A DNA stretch of 64,000 nt from Methanoregula boonei 6A8 (lineage in GTDB: Archaea > Halobacteriota > Methanomicrobia > Methanomicrobiales > Methanospirillaceae). How positions within the stretch are numbered: the stretch's first letter is position 1; every line of letters starts with the position of its first letter. The position numbers and the translations under genes are program-made. The notes below the pieces were generated by a model that saw nothing but the letters and a program-made list of their open reading frames with translations, was not told the origin of the DNA and made no database searches. The stretch lies in assembly GCF_000017625.1 (NCBI RefSeq), contig NC_009712.1, forward strand, positions 2,170,001 through 2,234,000. The letters are read 5' to 3'. Shown in pieces: positions 34,712 to 43,995 of the stretch.

Positions 34712-36126
34712 AAGCTCCCCACGCTCTGCACGCTGGCAGTAAGGTTTGCAGTCTTCACGCTGAGGGTTATATGTGGGGACGTCCCGGGGAAATTAATATA
34801 ACTACCGTTTGTGGTGTTACCCGCCGCGTACAAGGAGGTTGGAATTCCACCGGTCTGGTTTGCCGCCGCGTTTAAGTAGGCTGCCCACATCACGGCAGCA
34901 TTCGGGTCCGGTGTCGTGATATTGATACTTGCATTCCAGGTATTCAGGTTGATCGGCGCATAGGGAAGGCTGCCGGCATTGGAATCCAACGATGTTGAAA
35001 TTTGTGCCGGGCTGCTGCCGCCAATCGCACCTGAATCTGCGGGATCATAAGCTATCGCCACGATGCTGATGGTAACATTCCCGTTCCCATTGTTGAGAAA
35101 AGTGATCTCCGGGGGTAGTTTGTACGTGATTCCATCAGACTGGGAGAGGAACACCCCGCCCATCTGGTAATAATAGGTCTGGGGGATCCAGTAGTTGTTG
35201 TTCGTGCTGTATTCAAGGGAGCCGAGAGGGACTGAGTAGGTATAATTGGTTTGTTGCTGGTAGGCGTACTGGGCGGTTGCCGTTGCAGTTGTAAGTTGAC
35301 TGCTCGGGTCATATTTCGAAAAGTAAAGCGTCGCAGGGTACGTAATCGATGATTGTATCCCGTATGCCGCATCAAGCAGGTTAATCGAATAGATGGATCC
35401 TGGTTTAATATTTGAGTATATCACTGCACGATTCAACGTGGTTATACCATTTTTCACAACGGTTGCCGTAACATCAGATCCATAACAACTGGTCAGATAG
35501 GTCACATTATTTCCGGATCCGGTGGTCAGGCAATCGGAAATATCCGGGGTGATATTAATTGTTGCACTCCAGGTACTGCCATTAATCAGGACGCTTCCCG
35601 GAGCGGTGTTGTTCCAGAATGCATTTGTTGTTGAGAGGTTTACCTGCAGGCTCGAAGGTGCATTTAAAATTGCCTGTGAGGCTGATGATGTGGTAATCTG
35701 AACCTGAGAACCTGACGAAGTCGAAGTCGTATTGCTGATATAGGATGCGGATGACACGGTAAAAATTTCGGGTGTGGTTGTCCGCTGGTTGATGGCAAGT
35801 ACTCCGCTCGATCCGATGGGCTGAAGAACAGGTATGATGCTTGTACTCCCCTGTGCGGTCTGACCCGCGGTGCCCAGAGGAAACGTGGTGCTCATGGCAA
35901 GACCGGTCTGCTGGTTTGTCCAGAGCGAATCGACACCAATCTTGTAACTGACGAACTGATCGTTTATGACATTCATGTGGTTGATCTCGTTCTCGCGGCC
36001 CTGTACCGGAACGCCATAGACCAGGTACAGGGAGAATGCCGCCATAATAATCCCAAGAATAAGCACAAACCCGATAACTTCAGAAAGAGCCCGTTCCCGA
36101 CAGGCCCCGGCGGCAGTACATTCCAT
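34708..36126 (-). CDS. type IV pilin-like surface protein
   Basis: A 472-residue protein starting with ACRERALSEVIGFVLILGII, an archaeal pilin N-terminal signal with processing expected near A14-L15. The rest is Ser/Thr/Asn-rich with many NxS/T sequons and repeated Tyr-containing stretches (NYTYSVPLGSLEYSTNNNY) and has no recognised domain. It is probably an adhesin or a component of a surface filament with the downstream protein, with which it overlaps (ATGA). A TATA box is ~30 bases upstream of the ATG. Base use is AT-rich relative to flanking genes. Confidence 0.82.
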   Translation of the reverse strand: MECTAAGACRERALSEVIGFVLILGIIMAAFSLYLVYGVPVQGRENEINHMNVINDQFVSYKIGVDSLWTNQQTGLAMSTTFPLGTAGQTAQGSTSIIPVLQPIGSSGVLAINQRTTTPEIFTVSSASYISNTTSTSSGSQVQITTSSASQAILNAPSSLQVNLSTTNAFWNNTAPGSVLINGSTWSATINITPDISDCLTTGSGNNVTYLTSCYGSDVTATVVKNGITTLNRAVIYSNIKPGSIYSINLLDAAYGIQSSITYPATLYFSKYDPSSQLTTATATAQYAYQQQTNYTYSVPLGSLEYSTNNNYWIPQTYYYQMGGVFLSQSDGITYKLPPEITFLNNGNGNVTISIVAIAYDPADSGAIGGSSPAQISTSLDSNAGSLPYAPINLNTWNASINITTPDPNAAVMWAAYLNAAANQTGGIPTSLYAAGNTTNGSYINFPGTSPHITLSVKTANLTASVQSVGSL

Positions 36127-36153
36127 GTTCAGACTATTCGTATATTACTTTGC

Positions 36154-36163
36154 TTATAAAGTT
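36154..36163 (-). promoter_or_regulatory. TATA box of the pilin-like operon
   Basis: On the minus strand the sequence reads CTTTATAAGC, centred about 32 bases upstream of the ATG at 36126. The position suits a short or leaderless mRNA. Confidence 0.5.
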
Positions 36164-36496
36164 GTTCGTGTCAGTTCACTCCTTCCTGTTCTGACAGGAA
36201 GTGTGCGTCTCTCCCTATTTCGGAGGAAGACCGATCTGCTGCTGGCAATATGGGGACCACGTCTCTCTTGCCGGCCCGGTAGCACAGGATCTGTTTTTAC
36301 CGGAAAAGGCCGGTGAATTTCAAAGAGTCGGTTCCAGAAAAAAACTCTTTGGTTTGGTACAGGGATCATGAGAATTGTCCGGGACCTTTGATATATTTTT
36401 TCCGGAAAAGATCCGATCTGGCAGCCCGGGATTTCAAAAAAATCCGGGTCCCAGGCTTTGAGGATTCCGGAACATAAGCGGACCCCACCCCCCATT
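36164..36496. other. non-coding region with several hairpins
   Basis: There is no supported gene. CTTCCTGT (36182-36189) and ACAGGAAG (36194-36201) form an 8-bp hairpin with loop TCTG. CAAAGAGT (36321-36328) and ACTCTTTG (36344-36351) form an 8-bp inverted repeat. CCCGGGATTT near 36425 pairs imperfectly with AAATCCGGG near 36440. It leads directly into repeat copy B. The purpose is unknown. Confidence 0.4.
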
Positions 36497-36842
36497 TAAA
36501 AAAAACAGTCACTCCCCTCCCTCCACTGTGCAGCCCTTTAAAAAAATTGGCCGGACCGATCGATTTCAAAATCGGTCGGGGTGACCTCTTTTCTTCCAGT
36601 ACCACAACCAGTGTTTCCACTGAACTTTCAGGTGAGGCGGAGTGGTCGGTCCGATCGTTTCTGAAATTAGCCGGACCGATCAATTCCGGAATTGATCGGG
36701 GTGACCGATCGTACAGCGGGATCAGAGATAGCCCCCCTCATCCCGCTTTGCAATCCGCAGAAAAGTTGATCGGGCCGATCGATCTCAGAATTAGTAGCCC
36801 CGACCATGTGCTCACGCGAGCGGGGGGCCTCTTTTCCGGGAA
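36497..36842 (+). repeat. dispersed structured repeat, copy B
   Basis: This is homologous to copies A (11508-11848) and C (51803-52150). It contains a perfect 24-bp palindrome at 36676-36699 with half CCGATCAATTCC. A GACCGAT...ATCGGTC hairpin lies at about 36554-36577, a GGTCCG...CGGACC hairpin at 36648-36677, and GATCGGGCCGATC near 36768. It has the same C-rich and poly-A blocks at both ends as the other copies. It sits upstream of the pilin operon in the long intergenic region. Confidence 0.88.
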
Positions 36843-37263
36843 ATGTGCGGATCAGATGTTGAGGATTTTTACAAAAACCCGTATTATTTTGCACCAAAAC
36901 CGATCGACCCGCCAGTAACCCTCAAATTCTTCGCTGGATCCCCAAAATATCCGTATTCTAAAAAAAATGTCCTGCAAATAACCCGCAGGTTTTTGAGAAA
37001 AAGGACATCCGGGAGTAGGAAATTCCGGATTCTCTCTTTCCCCTTTTTGTGAAATGGCCGGTTAAATGCATAACGAATTTTGTAAAACCGCTCCCTCAAA
37101 CTGCCATGACGCAAAGATTAAACGTCACCTCCCGCGCATAGGGTTATTTCCTGAAATGAAGCATGCGGGAGCCTTTATGATCAGCTGCACTTTCACCCCG
37201 TCCGTGCCCTGCCTTTAAATGACCTCCCGCAGACGGTTGGGATACCGCACTAGGTGAACAAGC
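36843..37263. other. non-coding region upstream of the frameshifted gene
   Basis: There is no convincing gene. CTCCCGC (37129-37135) pairs with GCGGGAG (37165-37171), enclosing a second stem ATTTC/GAAAT. A TATA-like CTTTAAATG near 37214 may drive the gene at 37264. The stretch 36850-37050 is AT-rich and contains two similar ATATCCGTATT/ACCCGTATTAT segments, which may be remnants of a repeat. Confidence 0.35.
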
Positions 37264-37781
37264 ATGAACGCTCAACGAATAGAAACAGGCACGGAAGCCG
37301 GAGATGCCCTTGGATTTTTTGAAACCCTCTATTCCGGCTGGCTGGAACTCAGGGATCACCGCAGGCTCTATCTTCATTTCATCATTTCCCGGAGCAAAAA
37401 CAGGGGCAATACCCAGAATTTAATCAGCGACTGGATTGAACGGGGGTACGATGTGCGGGTGGTAATGCCGCGTCCTATTATGCAGCATATCCTCGAAAAA
37501 TTTCAGTTCGTCCCCTACAGGGAATCACTCCCGGACTGGTATGAAGGGATCGTAGAGATCTGGCGCAGGCCAAAGGTACAGCTCCGGTCAGGTTTGCCGG
37601 GTAAGGCAGATAGTTTTCAGGGAAAGGAAAGACTATCCATTTCGTCGTCAATAAACTCAAGATGGCAGAGGTATCCGGGATATTTCTGTGTGTAGAAAAC
37701 ATTCTCGATCCACGCATTCTCTCTCATATTTCAGCCTTTGTCGACAAAATTGTGAACTACGAGGATCTAAAGAAGTCATAA
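37264..37781 (+). pseudogene. uncharacterised protein gene with a frameshift
   Basis: The first frame reads 143 residues (MNAQRIETGTEAGDALGFFE...) and stops at 37695. Another frame is open from 37614 to a stop at 37779-37781 and translates as a normal-looking continuation (GKTIHFVVNKLKMAEVSGIF, then LCVENILDPRILSHISAFVD). The switch lies between 37614 and 37630, near TTTTCAGGGAAAGG. One missing base (or two extra) restores a ~170-residue protein. I do not recognise the family. It could be a true pseudogene, programmed frameshifting or a sequence error. Confidence 0.6.
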
Positions 37782-37955
37782 GTGCTCAGGCAAGCGTAAG
37801 TGACACCATAATTATTAGCTCCTTTTTGCCGTGCGGGTTTCTCCCACCAAGGAATCCTTACTCTATCGTGCGCCGCAACATCAATGGCCACTGGTATTGT
37901 TTGGCATCAACCGGTGATAGTGAGAGGTCAAACAGATCCGGCTCAAAAAAAGGTC

Positions 37956-38552
37956 TTATTCCATCTTCCGCCAGACGTACGCGAAGCGCTGGAACGCGGT
38001 CACATGGCCAAAAACCCCGAAGAGAAGGAGGAGCCAGCCAAGCAGGTTTAGGCCGTAAATCGTCATGGGGAAGACAATGAATGTGATCCCTACCACCATG
38101 ATGAGCACAAGCCGGTCGGCACGACCGAGCAACCCGGCATAGACCCGGCCAACGCCAACTGCCTGCGCCTGCGTGCCCAGGTACGAGGACATCAGGACGC
38201 CGGTAAGGGCAAGCACCCCGATCGGCCAAGGTACAAGGCCGCTTGCGAAGATCCCGGTGATGATGAAGATATCCGCATAGCGGTCAACGGCATGGTCAAG
38301 GAAGTCGCCCCGCAGGCTCTGGTTCTTCATCTCCCGGGCGACCGCACCATCCATGGCATCGCAGAATGCGTTGATGGCAACGGCAAGGACAGCCCAGAGC
38401 TCAAGCCGGAAATAGAAGAGTATGCCCGCAACGGCTGATGCGATAAGAGCTGCAATAGTCAGGACATTGGGGGTAATCCTGCACCGGATCGCAAACCGGA
38501 CAAGAGGATCGAAATAGACTTTCACATGCGGCCGGAACTGGTCGAGCGTCAT
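37956..38552 (-). CDS. CDP-alcohol phosphatidyltransferase, probable archaetidylinositol phosphate synthase
   Basis: A 198-residue membrane enzyme with about six helices. The catalytic signature is complete: D65 A M D68 G A V A R, then G82 and D86 and D90 (GDFLDHAVDRYAD). Members join CDP-archaeol to inositol 1-phosphate or another alcohol in ether-lipid headgroup synthesis. The archaeal length and SLRGDFLDH sequence favour the inositol phosphate type. It overlaps the Fap7-like kinase gene by four bases. Confidence 0.88.
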   Translation of the reverse strand: MTLDQFRPHVKVYFDPLVRFAIRCRITPNVLTIAALIASAVAGILFYFRLELWAVLAVAINAFCDAMDGAVAREMKNQSLRGDFLDHAVDRYADIFIITGIFASGLVPWPIGVLALTGVLMSSYLGTQAQAVGVGRVYAGLLGRADRLVLIMVVGITFIVFPMTIYGLNLLGWLLLLFGVFGHVTAFQRFAYVWRKME

Positions 38553-39061
38553 AGCGATCCCTCCGCATACGAAGACCAGTCAATCGATCCGAATGATGCG
38601 GGAATCTCCCCCAGGTAAAACTGCTCGATCAGATCGGCACATACAACAGGGCTTTTTCCTGTGGTGTCCAGCTCAAAGACCTGATTGGGTGAGAACTGTT
38701 CCACAGTCTCGATCAGGCAGACATCCAGCGCCTCGGCATCCCGGTTCTCCCGGATCTTATCCTGCTCGTACCCGCGGGCACGCAGCCGGGCTGCCAGTTC
38801 GTCAGGCCGCAGGCGCATAACAACCATGCGGTCACAGGGCAGCAGATGGGCGAAATGACCCTCGATAAAACCATCGAACGGCACGAATTCGTCCACCATC
38901 CGGTCGGTATCGATGACCTGTGTGTCCCGTTCCGGGTCTCTCCCGAGCACGTAGGGCTGCGCGATATCGGTGATGTGGACAACAGTATGCCCGCGGCGGG
39001 CAAGCTCATCGGCTGCCGTCGATTTCCCGGTTCCCGGTGTGCCGGTGATCCCGCACATCAT
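38549..39061 (-). CDS. adenylate kinase-like NTPase (Fap7 type)
   Basis: A 170-residue P-loop protein with GTPGTGKS (7-14), the AMP-site-like HTVVHITDIAQ and the lid-like RARGYEQDKIREN segment. Archaeal Fap7 proteins have adenylate kinase activity and help late maturation of the small ribosomal subunit. The frame is open further upstream inside hisC, but the ATG at 39061 overlaps the hisC stop (ATGA) and starts the normal MCGITGTPGTG sequence. Confidence 0.88.
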   Translation of the reverse strand: MMCGITGTPGTGKSTAADELARRGHTVVHITDIAQPYVLGRDPERDTQVIDTDRMVDEFVPFDGFIEGHFAHLLPCDRMVVMRLRPDELAARLRARGYEQDKIRENRDAEALDVCLIETVEQFSPNQVFELDTTGKSPVVCADLIEQFYLGEIPASFGSIDWSSYAEGSL

Positions 39062-40113
39062 AGGGCGTTGAGCTCCTGTATGCACCGCTCGTTCTCCCAG
39101 TCCTCTCCGACGCTCACCCGGATATAATGATCGCCGAGCCCTGTAAAACTTCTGCACGAGCGCACGAGTACGCCCTTGGCGGCAAGATTCTCTACGATCT
39201 CATCGCCCGTGTGGGGTGTCACATTAATCATCACAAAGTTTGCATCAGAGGGGAGGACGGGGAATTTTATCTTATCTGCATACCGCTTCCGCCACACACG
39301 GACATGCCCGATATACCGGTCCGCATGCCCGTCATCCGAAAGGGCAGCAGCCGCTGCTGCTGCCGAAACCGAGTTTACGGTAAAGGGCGTCCCTGCCCGG
39401 GCATAGTAGGGTTGGAGCCAGGCCGGGACGAACGCATACCCAATCCGGAGACCGGCAAGCGAGTACACCTTCGAGAACGTCCGGCCAATCACCAGGTTCT
39501 CGTACTTCCTGATCAGGGGCAGATAATCAATCCCGGAGAACTCGACGTACGCATTGTCCAGAAAGAGGAATCCGTTGATCCCTTCGAGCACTCTTTTCAC
39601 ATCTTCAACACGGGTTGCGTTCCCCGTCGGGTTATTCGGCGAGCAGAGTACGATAATCTTCGCGTCCTTCCCGGCCGCAATAAGTGCATCGATGTCGACA
39701 GAAAAGTCCGCCCGGCGCGGGACAGAAACAACCTTTGCTCCCTGTGCCTGTGCGGCAAGCCCATAGAAGGAAAACGTCGGGGTCGAAACCGCCACCGTCT
39801 CTCCCGGCTCGACAAGCGTCCGCATCAGGGTCTCGATTACCCCGTCCATGCCAACGCCGGCTACAAAGGCGTAGTCCCCGTAGTGCGTCTTTAATGCAGA
39901 CACGAGTACGTCCACCCGCTCATCGGGGTACCGGTTTGCGGTAAGGACCGCTTCCTGTGCAGCCATTACCGCTGCCGGCGACGGACCCTCGGGATTCTCG
40001 TTGCTGGCAAGGCGGGCGATACGCTCGTCGCCCGCACCGTGTGTACGGCCTCCCGCCTTCTTTGCGAAAACATATCCGCCCTGCTTATAGCACGACCTTA
40101 CCAAGCGCTCCAT
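39058..40113 (-). CDS. hisC: histidinol-phosphate aminotransferase
   Basis: A 351-residue class II aminotransferase for histidine synthesis. RLASNENPEGPSPA at the N-terminal side, CSPNNPTGN, DNAYVEFSG and the PLP lysine in IGRTFSKVYSLAGLRIGY are all present, and RVSVGED closes the C-terminus. The start at 40113 lies inside the argD 3' end (29-base overlap), typical of a tight operon argD-hisC-kinase-lipid synthase. hisD is separate at 50451. Confidence 0.93.
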   Translation of the reverse strand: MERLVRSCYKQGGYVFAKKAGGRTHGAGDERIARLASNENPEGPSPAAVMAAQEAVLTANRYPDERVDVLVSALKTHYGDYAFVAGVGMDGVIETLMRTLVEPGETVAVSTPTFSFYGLAAQAQGAKVVSVPRRADFSVDIDALIAAGKDAKIIVLCSPNNPTGNATRVEDVKRVLEGINGFLFLDNAYVEFSGIDYLPLIRKYENLVIGRTFSKVYSLAGLRIGYAFVPAWLQPYYARAGTPFTVNSVSAAAAAAALSDDGHADRYIGHVRVWRKRYADKIKFPVLPSDANFVMINVTPHTGDEIVENLAAKGVLVRSCRSFTGLGDHYIRVSVGEDWENERCIQELNAL

Positions 40114-41236
40114 CGATCACCTTCACCGCCCGGTCAATCTCGGCATCCGAGATCACTAAAGGCGGGACAAGCCGGAGGTTCCCGTCTGCGGCGCAGTTCA
40201 CAAGCACGCCGTTTTTCAGGCACTCTGCCTGTACCTCGGGGCACTTCTCCCCGACCGTGATCCCAATCATTAGCCCGCGGACCCGGGGATGATACTTCGC
40301 AAGCCCTTTTTTGAACCGCTCGCCCTTGCGGGCTACATCCGGAAGGATCTGCTCAAGGACACTGATCGTTGCAAGCCCTGCTGCGCAGGCAACAGGCCCG
40401 CCGGCAAACGTACTTCCGTGCTCCCCTTTACCAAACTCTAACCCGTCGCGGGCAGCAAAGGCACCCATGGGAAAGCCGCTTGCAATACCTTTGGCAAGCG
40501 TAACAATATCGGGCTGAACCTTTGCGTGCTGGAGAGCAAGCCATTTCCCGGTCCGGCCCATGCCAGTCTGGACCTCATCGACAATCATAAGCGCCCCTTT
40601 CCTGTCGCAGATCTCCCGGATACCCTCAAGGAAACTGTCCTGGGGGATGATGACGCCGGCCTCACCCTGGATCGGCTCGACAATCACCGCCGCAGTATCA
40701 TTATCCACCGCTTTTTTTACGGCATCAAGATTCCCGTACTCCACAAACGTGGTCGGGAGACCGAGAGGCTCGAACGGCTCACGGGCGGCAGGCTTGTGGG
40801 TCACTGCAAGCGATCCGATCGTCCGGCCATGGAACCCGTGGGTGAACGCGACAAACTTCTTTTTCCCGGTGCGGACCCGGGCAAGCTTTAACGCCCCGTC
40901 GCTTGCCTCAGCCCCCGAGTTCGAGAAGAACGCCTTTTTCATGCCCGTTACCTCAACGATCTTCTTTGCCATCTCGCCCTGGTGGGGGACATAGTAGAGG
41001 TTGGAGCAGTGGATGAGCTCGTGTGCCTGCTCGCAGATCGCCTTTACCACTGCGGGGTGGCAGTGACCGGTGCTGCAGACTGCGATCCCTGCTACGCAGT
41101 CGATATATTCCTTCCCGTCCCCATCCCAGACGGTCGAGCCCTTTCCGCGTACGATCGCCATGTTCCGCGAGAACGCAGGCATATAATACTGGTCATCAAG
41201 CGCCCTGTACTGCGCCGTTATATCGGTATTTTTCAT
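40085..41236 (-). CDS. argD: acetylornithine aminotransferase
   Basis: A 383-residue class III aminotransferase of arginine synthesis (it may also act on succinyl-diaminopimelate). FFSNSGAEASDGALKLAR, FHGRTIGSLA, VEPIQGEAGV, MIVDEVQTGMGRTG and the PLP lysine in TLAKGIASGFPMGAF are conserved. The ATG at 41236 is preferred to a GTG three codons upstream. It is the first gene of the hisC operon. Confidence 0.93.
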   Translation of the reverse strand: MKNTDITAQYRALDDQYYMPAFSRNMAIVRGKGSTVWDGDGKEYIDCVAGIAVCSTGHCHPAVVKAICEQAHELIHCSNLYYVPHQGEMAKKIVEVTGMKKAFFSNSGAEASDGALKLARVRTGKKKFVAFTHGFHGRTIGSLAVTHKPAAREPFEPLGLPTTFVEYGNLDAVKKAVDNDTAAVIVEPIQGEAGVIIPQDSFLEGIREICDRKGALMIVDEVQTGMGRTGKWLALQHAKVQPDIVTLAKGIASGFPMGAFAARDGLEFGKGEHGSTFAGGPVACAAGLATISVLEQILPDVARKGERFKKGLAKYHPRVRGLMIGITVGEKCPEVQAECLKNGVLVNCAADGNLRLVPPLVISDAEIDRAVKVIDGALGKVVL

Positions 41237-41341
41237 GGGTATCACGTGATTTCTTGCTGGTGTTATTCCCGTTTAGTATTCTGTCCCTGTTCTCCTAAAA
41301 AACCCTGTTTGTTTCTGGTTCTCTGGAGGTTGCCGGCCGGA

Positions 41342-42259
41342 TTATTCGTACTCAATGGTTGCCGGGGGTTTGGGGGTGATGTCGTACACCACCCGGGCAA
41401 CGCTTGGGATCTCAGCGGTAATTCTCGACCCGATTCTCACAAGATCCGCAAACGGGATCTCAAGAGGGTCGGCGGTCATCCCATCCCGGGAGTTCACGGC
41501 CCGGACCGCAACGATCCAGCCATGGATCCGATTGTCCCCTTTGACCCCGGTCCCAAGGCCGATAAGCGCTGCAAAGCACTGCCAGGGGCGGTACTTCTCC
41601 ACAATCTCCGACTCGGCGATCCAGTTGGCCTCCCTTATCACCGCAACCTTCTCTTTGGTGACTTCCCCAAGGATACGGACTGCAAGTCCCGGGCCGGGGA
41701 AAGGCATCCGGTGCTGGATCTCGGGCGGCAGGCCGAGCGCCCCCGCAACCTCCCGTACTTCGTCCTTGTACAGATCCCTGATCGGCTCGATCACTTTTTT
41801 AAATGCCGTATGCTCAGGCATCCCTCCGACATTGTGGTGGCTTTTTATGCCCCCCTCGCTCTCGATCCGATCCGGGTAGATGGTGCCCTGTAAAAGGCAG
41901 GTCGCCCCCGACTTTTTTGCCTCGCGCTCAAAGACCCGGATAAATCGCTCCCCGATCGCTTTGCGCTTCTTCTCGGGATCGGTGATCCCGGCAAGCGCTG
42001 CAACAAACTCGTCACCGGCATCGACCACCTGGAGCCGGATGTTGCCAAAGACCGCCTTTATCCGTTCCGTTTCGCCTTTTCTCATCAGGCCGGTATCGAT
42101 ATAAATCGGGATAAGGCGATCCCCGATGGCACGGGCGGCAAGGCTTGCGCAGACCGAGCTGTCCACGCCTCCCGAGAGGGCCATCACGACCTTCTCATTA
42201 CCTGCCTCTTTTTGGATCTCCTCGACAGATTTTTGGATGAACTTCTCTGTTTTTACCAT
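41342..42259 (-). CDS. guaAb: GMP synthase, ATP pyrophosphatase subunit
   Basis: A 305-residue PP-loop subunit (archaeal GuaA subunit B) that amidates XMP with ammonia from a separate glutaminase subunit. P-loop SGGVDSSV and [11 protein letters not shown] with the dimerisation C-terminus KPPATIEYE are seen. The frame runs upstream to 42376, but the ATG at 42259 gives the usual start [15 protein letters not shown]. The glutaminase subunit is not in this window. It follows pyrG by 14 bases. Confidence 0.94.
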   Translation of the reverse strand: MVKTEKFIQKSVEEIQKEAGNEKVVMALSGGVDSSVCASLAARAIGDRLIPIYIDTGLMRKGETERIKAVFGNIRLQVVDAGDEFVAALAGITDPEKKRKAIGERFIRVFEREAKKSGATCLLQGTIYPDRIESEGGIKSHHNVGGMPEHTAFKKVIEPIRDLYKDEVREVAGALGLPPEIQHRMPFPGPGLAVRILGEVTKEKVAVIREANWIAESEIVEKYRPWQCFAALIGLGTGVKGDNRIHGWIVAVRAVNSRDGMTADPLEIPFADLVRIGSRITAEIPSVARVVYDITPKPPATIEYE

Positions 42260-42272
42260 GGTGCTCCCCTGA

Positions 42273-43853
42273 TTATGTGGTCCGCTTGTTTGCCCGGCAC
42301 GCTTCGACAAAGCCGAGGTACGGCGGCGACGGGCGGGTCGGCCGGGACTTGAACTCGGGGTGGAACTGGGTTGCAAAGAAGAACGGGTGGCCGGGGAGTT
42401 CCAGGCACTCCATCCGGTTTTTGTTCGTTGCAGAGAAGACCAGTCCCTCTTTTTCGAGTTTTTCGATATAGTGAGGGTTTACCTCGTACCGGTGCCGGTG
42501 GCGCTCGATGATCTGGGATTTCCCGTAGAGTTTCATCGCAAGCGTTTTGTCCCTGATATCTGAGGTATAGTCACCAAGCCGCATAGTGCCGCCCAGTTCA
42601 GTCACGCTCTCCTGTTCGGGAAGGAGCGCGATCACGTGCGAGCCTTCGCCAAACTCCTCGCTTGTTGCATCGGCAATCCCGCACTTGTGCCGGGCAAACT
42701 CGATTGTCGCAAGCTGGAACCCGAGGCAGAGACCAAGGAAAGGGACCTTGTTCTCACGTGCAAACCGGATTGCCCCGATCTTGCCCTCGATCCCCCGCTT
42801 CCCGAAACCTCCCGGGATAAGGATGCCATCATAATCCTTGAGCGAGCAGGGTTCGTACCGCTCGGCATCGAGCCAGACGATCTTCACCTCGGTCGAAAGG
42901 GCGCGGCCCGCGTGCTTAAGCGCTTCCTTGATGCTGATGTACACATCCTCGATCCCGTATTTGCTCACGATGGCAACGGTGACGCGGTTGGTGTATTCTT
43001 TGGTGACGAGCCGGTACCACGAGGGGTCGGTCTCTTTCTTCTCAAGGCCGAGATGGGTCGAGAGGACATCGGCGATCCCCTCCTTTTCCATCTCCATGGG
43101 AACCTCGTAGGTATCCCGGGCGGTTGCAGCCGAAATGACAGCGCTGAGGGGGAGGTCGCAGAACGCCGAGATCTTGCGCTTGGTGTTTGCCCCTACCACC
43201 CGCTCGCTCCGGCAAACGATAATATCGGCGTGAAGGCCGAGCTCCCGGAGCGCCTTTACCGAGTGCTGGGTGGGCTTGGTTTTTAAGTCCCCCATCGCAT
43301 CCTCGGGAACAAGGGTCACGTGAACAAGGACGTAGTCATGCTCATCGAGTTCTCCCCGCATCTGCCGAACGGCCTCGAGAAACGGCATGCTCTCGATATC
43401 TCCGACCGTCCCGCCAACCTCGACAAGGCAGACATCGGCTTTCGTGCCGTCGGGAAATGTCTCTTCTGCGGCCTGACGGATACAGGTCTTGATCTGGTCG
43501 GTGATGTGGGGGATGATCTGGACGGTCTCACCCAGGAAATCGCCACGGCGCTCTTTTTCGATCACCGTGCGGTAGACCTTCCCCGTCGTGATATTGTGCG
43601 AGGAGGTGAGCTCGATGTCTAGGAACCGTTCATAGTTACCCAGGTCAAGGTCGACCTCCCCCCCGTCCTTCAGGACAAAGACTTCCCCATGCTGGGCCGG
43701 GTTCATCGTGCCGGCATCGATATTAAGGTACGGATCGATCTTGACCGCCGTGACCCGGTACCCCCGGTTTTTCAGGATCCGCCCCACAGAAGCGGCCGTG
43801 ATCCCTTTCCCCAGGCCGCTCATGACTCCGCCGGTGACAAAAATATACTTCAC
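42273..43853 (-). CDS. pyrG: CTP synthase
   Basis: A 526-residue enzyme converting UTP to CTP with glutamine. The N-terminal synthetase domain begins [16 protein letters not shown]; the C-terminal class I glutaminase has the nucleophile in [11 protein letters not shown] and the His-Glu pair in [10 protein letters not shown]. Length and order are standard. It is first in the pyrG-guaA unit. Confidence 0.97.
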   Translation of the reverse strand: MKYIFVTGGVMSGLGKGITAASVGRILKNRGYRVTAVKIDPYLNIDAGTMNPAQHGEVFVLKDGGEVDLDLGNYERFLDIELTSSHNITTGKVYRTVIEKERRGDFLGETVQIIPHITDQIKTCIRQAAEETFPDGTKADVCLVEVGGTVGDIESMPFLEAVRQMRGELDEHDYVLVHVTLVPEDAMGDLKTKPTQHSVKALRELGLHADIIVCRSERVVGANTKRKISAFCDLPLSAVISAATARDTYEVPMEMEKEGIADVLSTHLGLEKKETDPSWYRLVTKEYTNRVTVAIVSKYGIEDVYISIKEALKHAGRALSTEVKIVWLDAERYEPCSLKDYDGILIPGGFGKRGIEGKIGAIRFARENKVPFLGLCLGFQLATIEFARHKCGIADATSEEFGEGSHVIALLPEQESVTELGGTMRLGDYTSDIRDKTLAMKLYGKSQIIERHRHRYEVNPHYIEKLEKEGLVFSATNKNRMECLELPGHPFFFATQFHPEFKSRPTRPSPPYLGFVEACRANKRTT

Positions 43854-43995
43854 GTGATCTCCCCGATTGCTTTACCATTTGCGTCGCATTCCCTATTATT
43901 ATTATCTTAACGTCGTGATAGAAAGCCGTCCCGGCATCCCGGAGACTGCCCTGCCAAAGCAAGATTGATGAATGCCCAAGATCCATATACCGGGC

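Noticed and set aside
36497-36842. Repeat copy B considered as a CRISPR array
   Set aside because: The modules are few, differ in length and have no equal-sized unique spacers. No cas gene is present.
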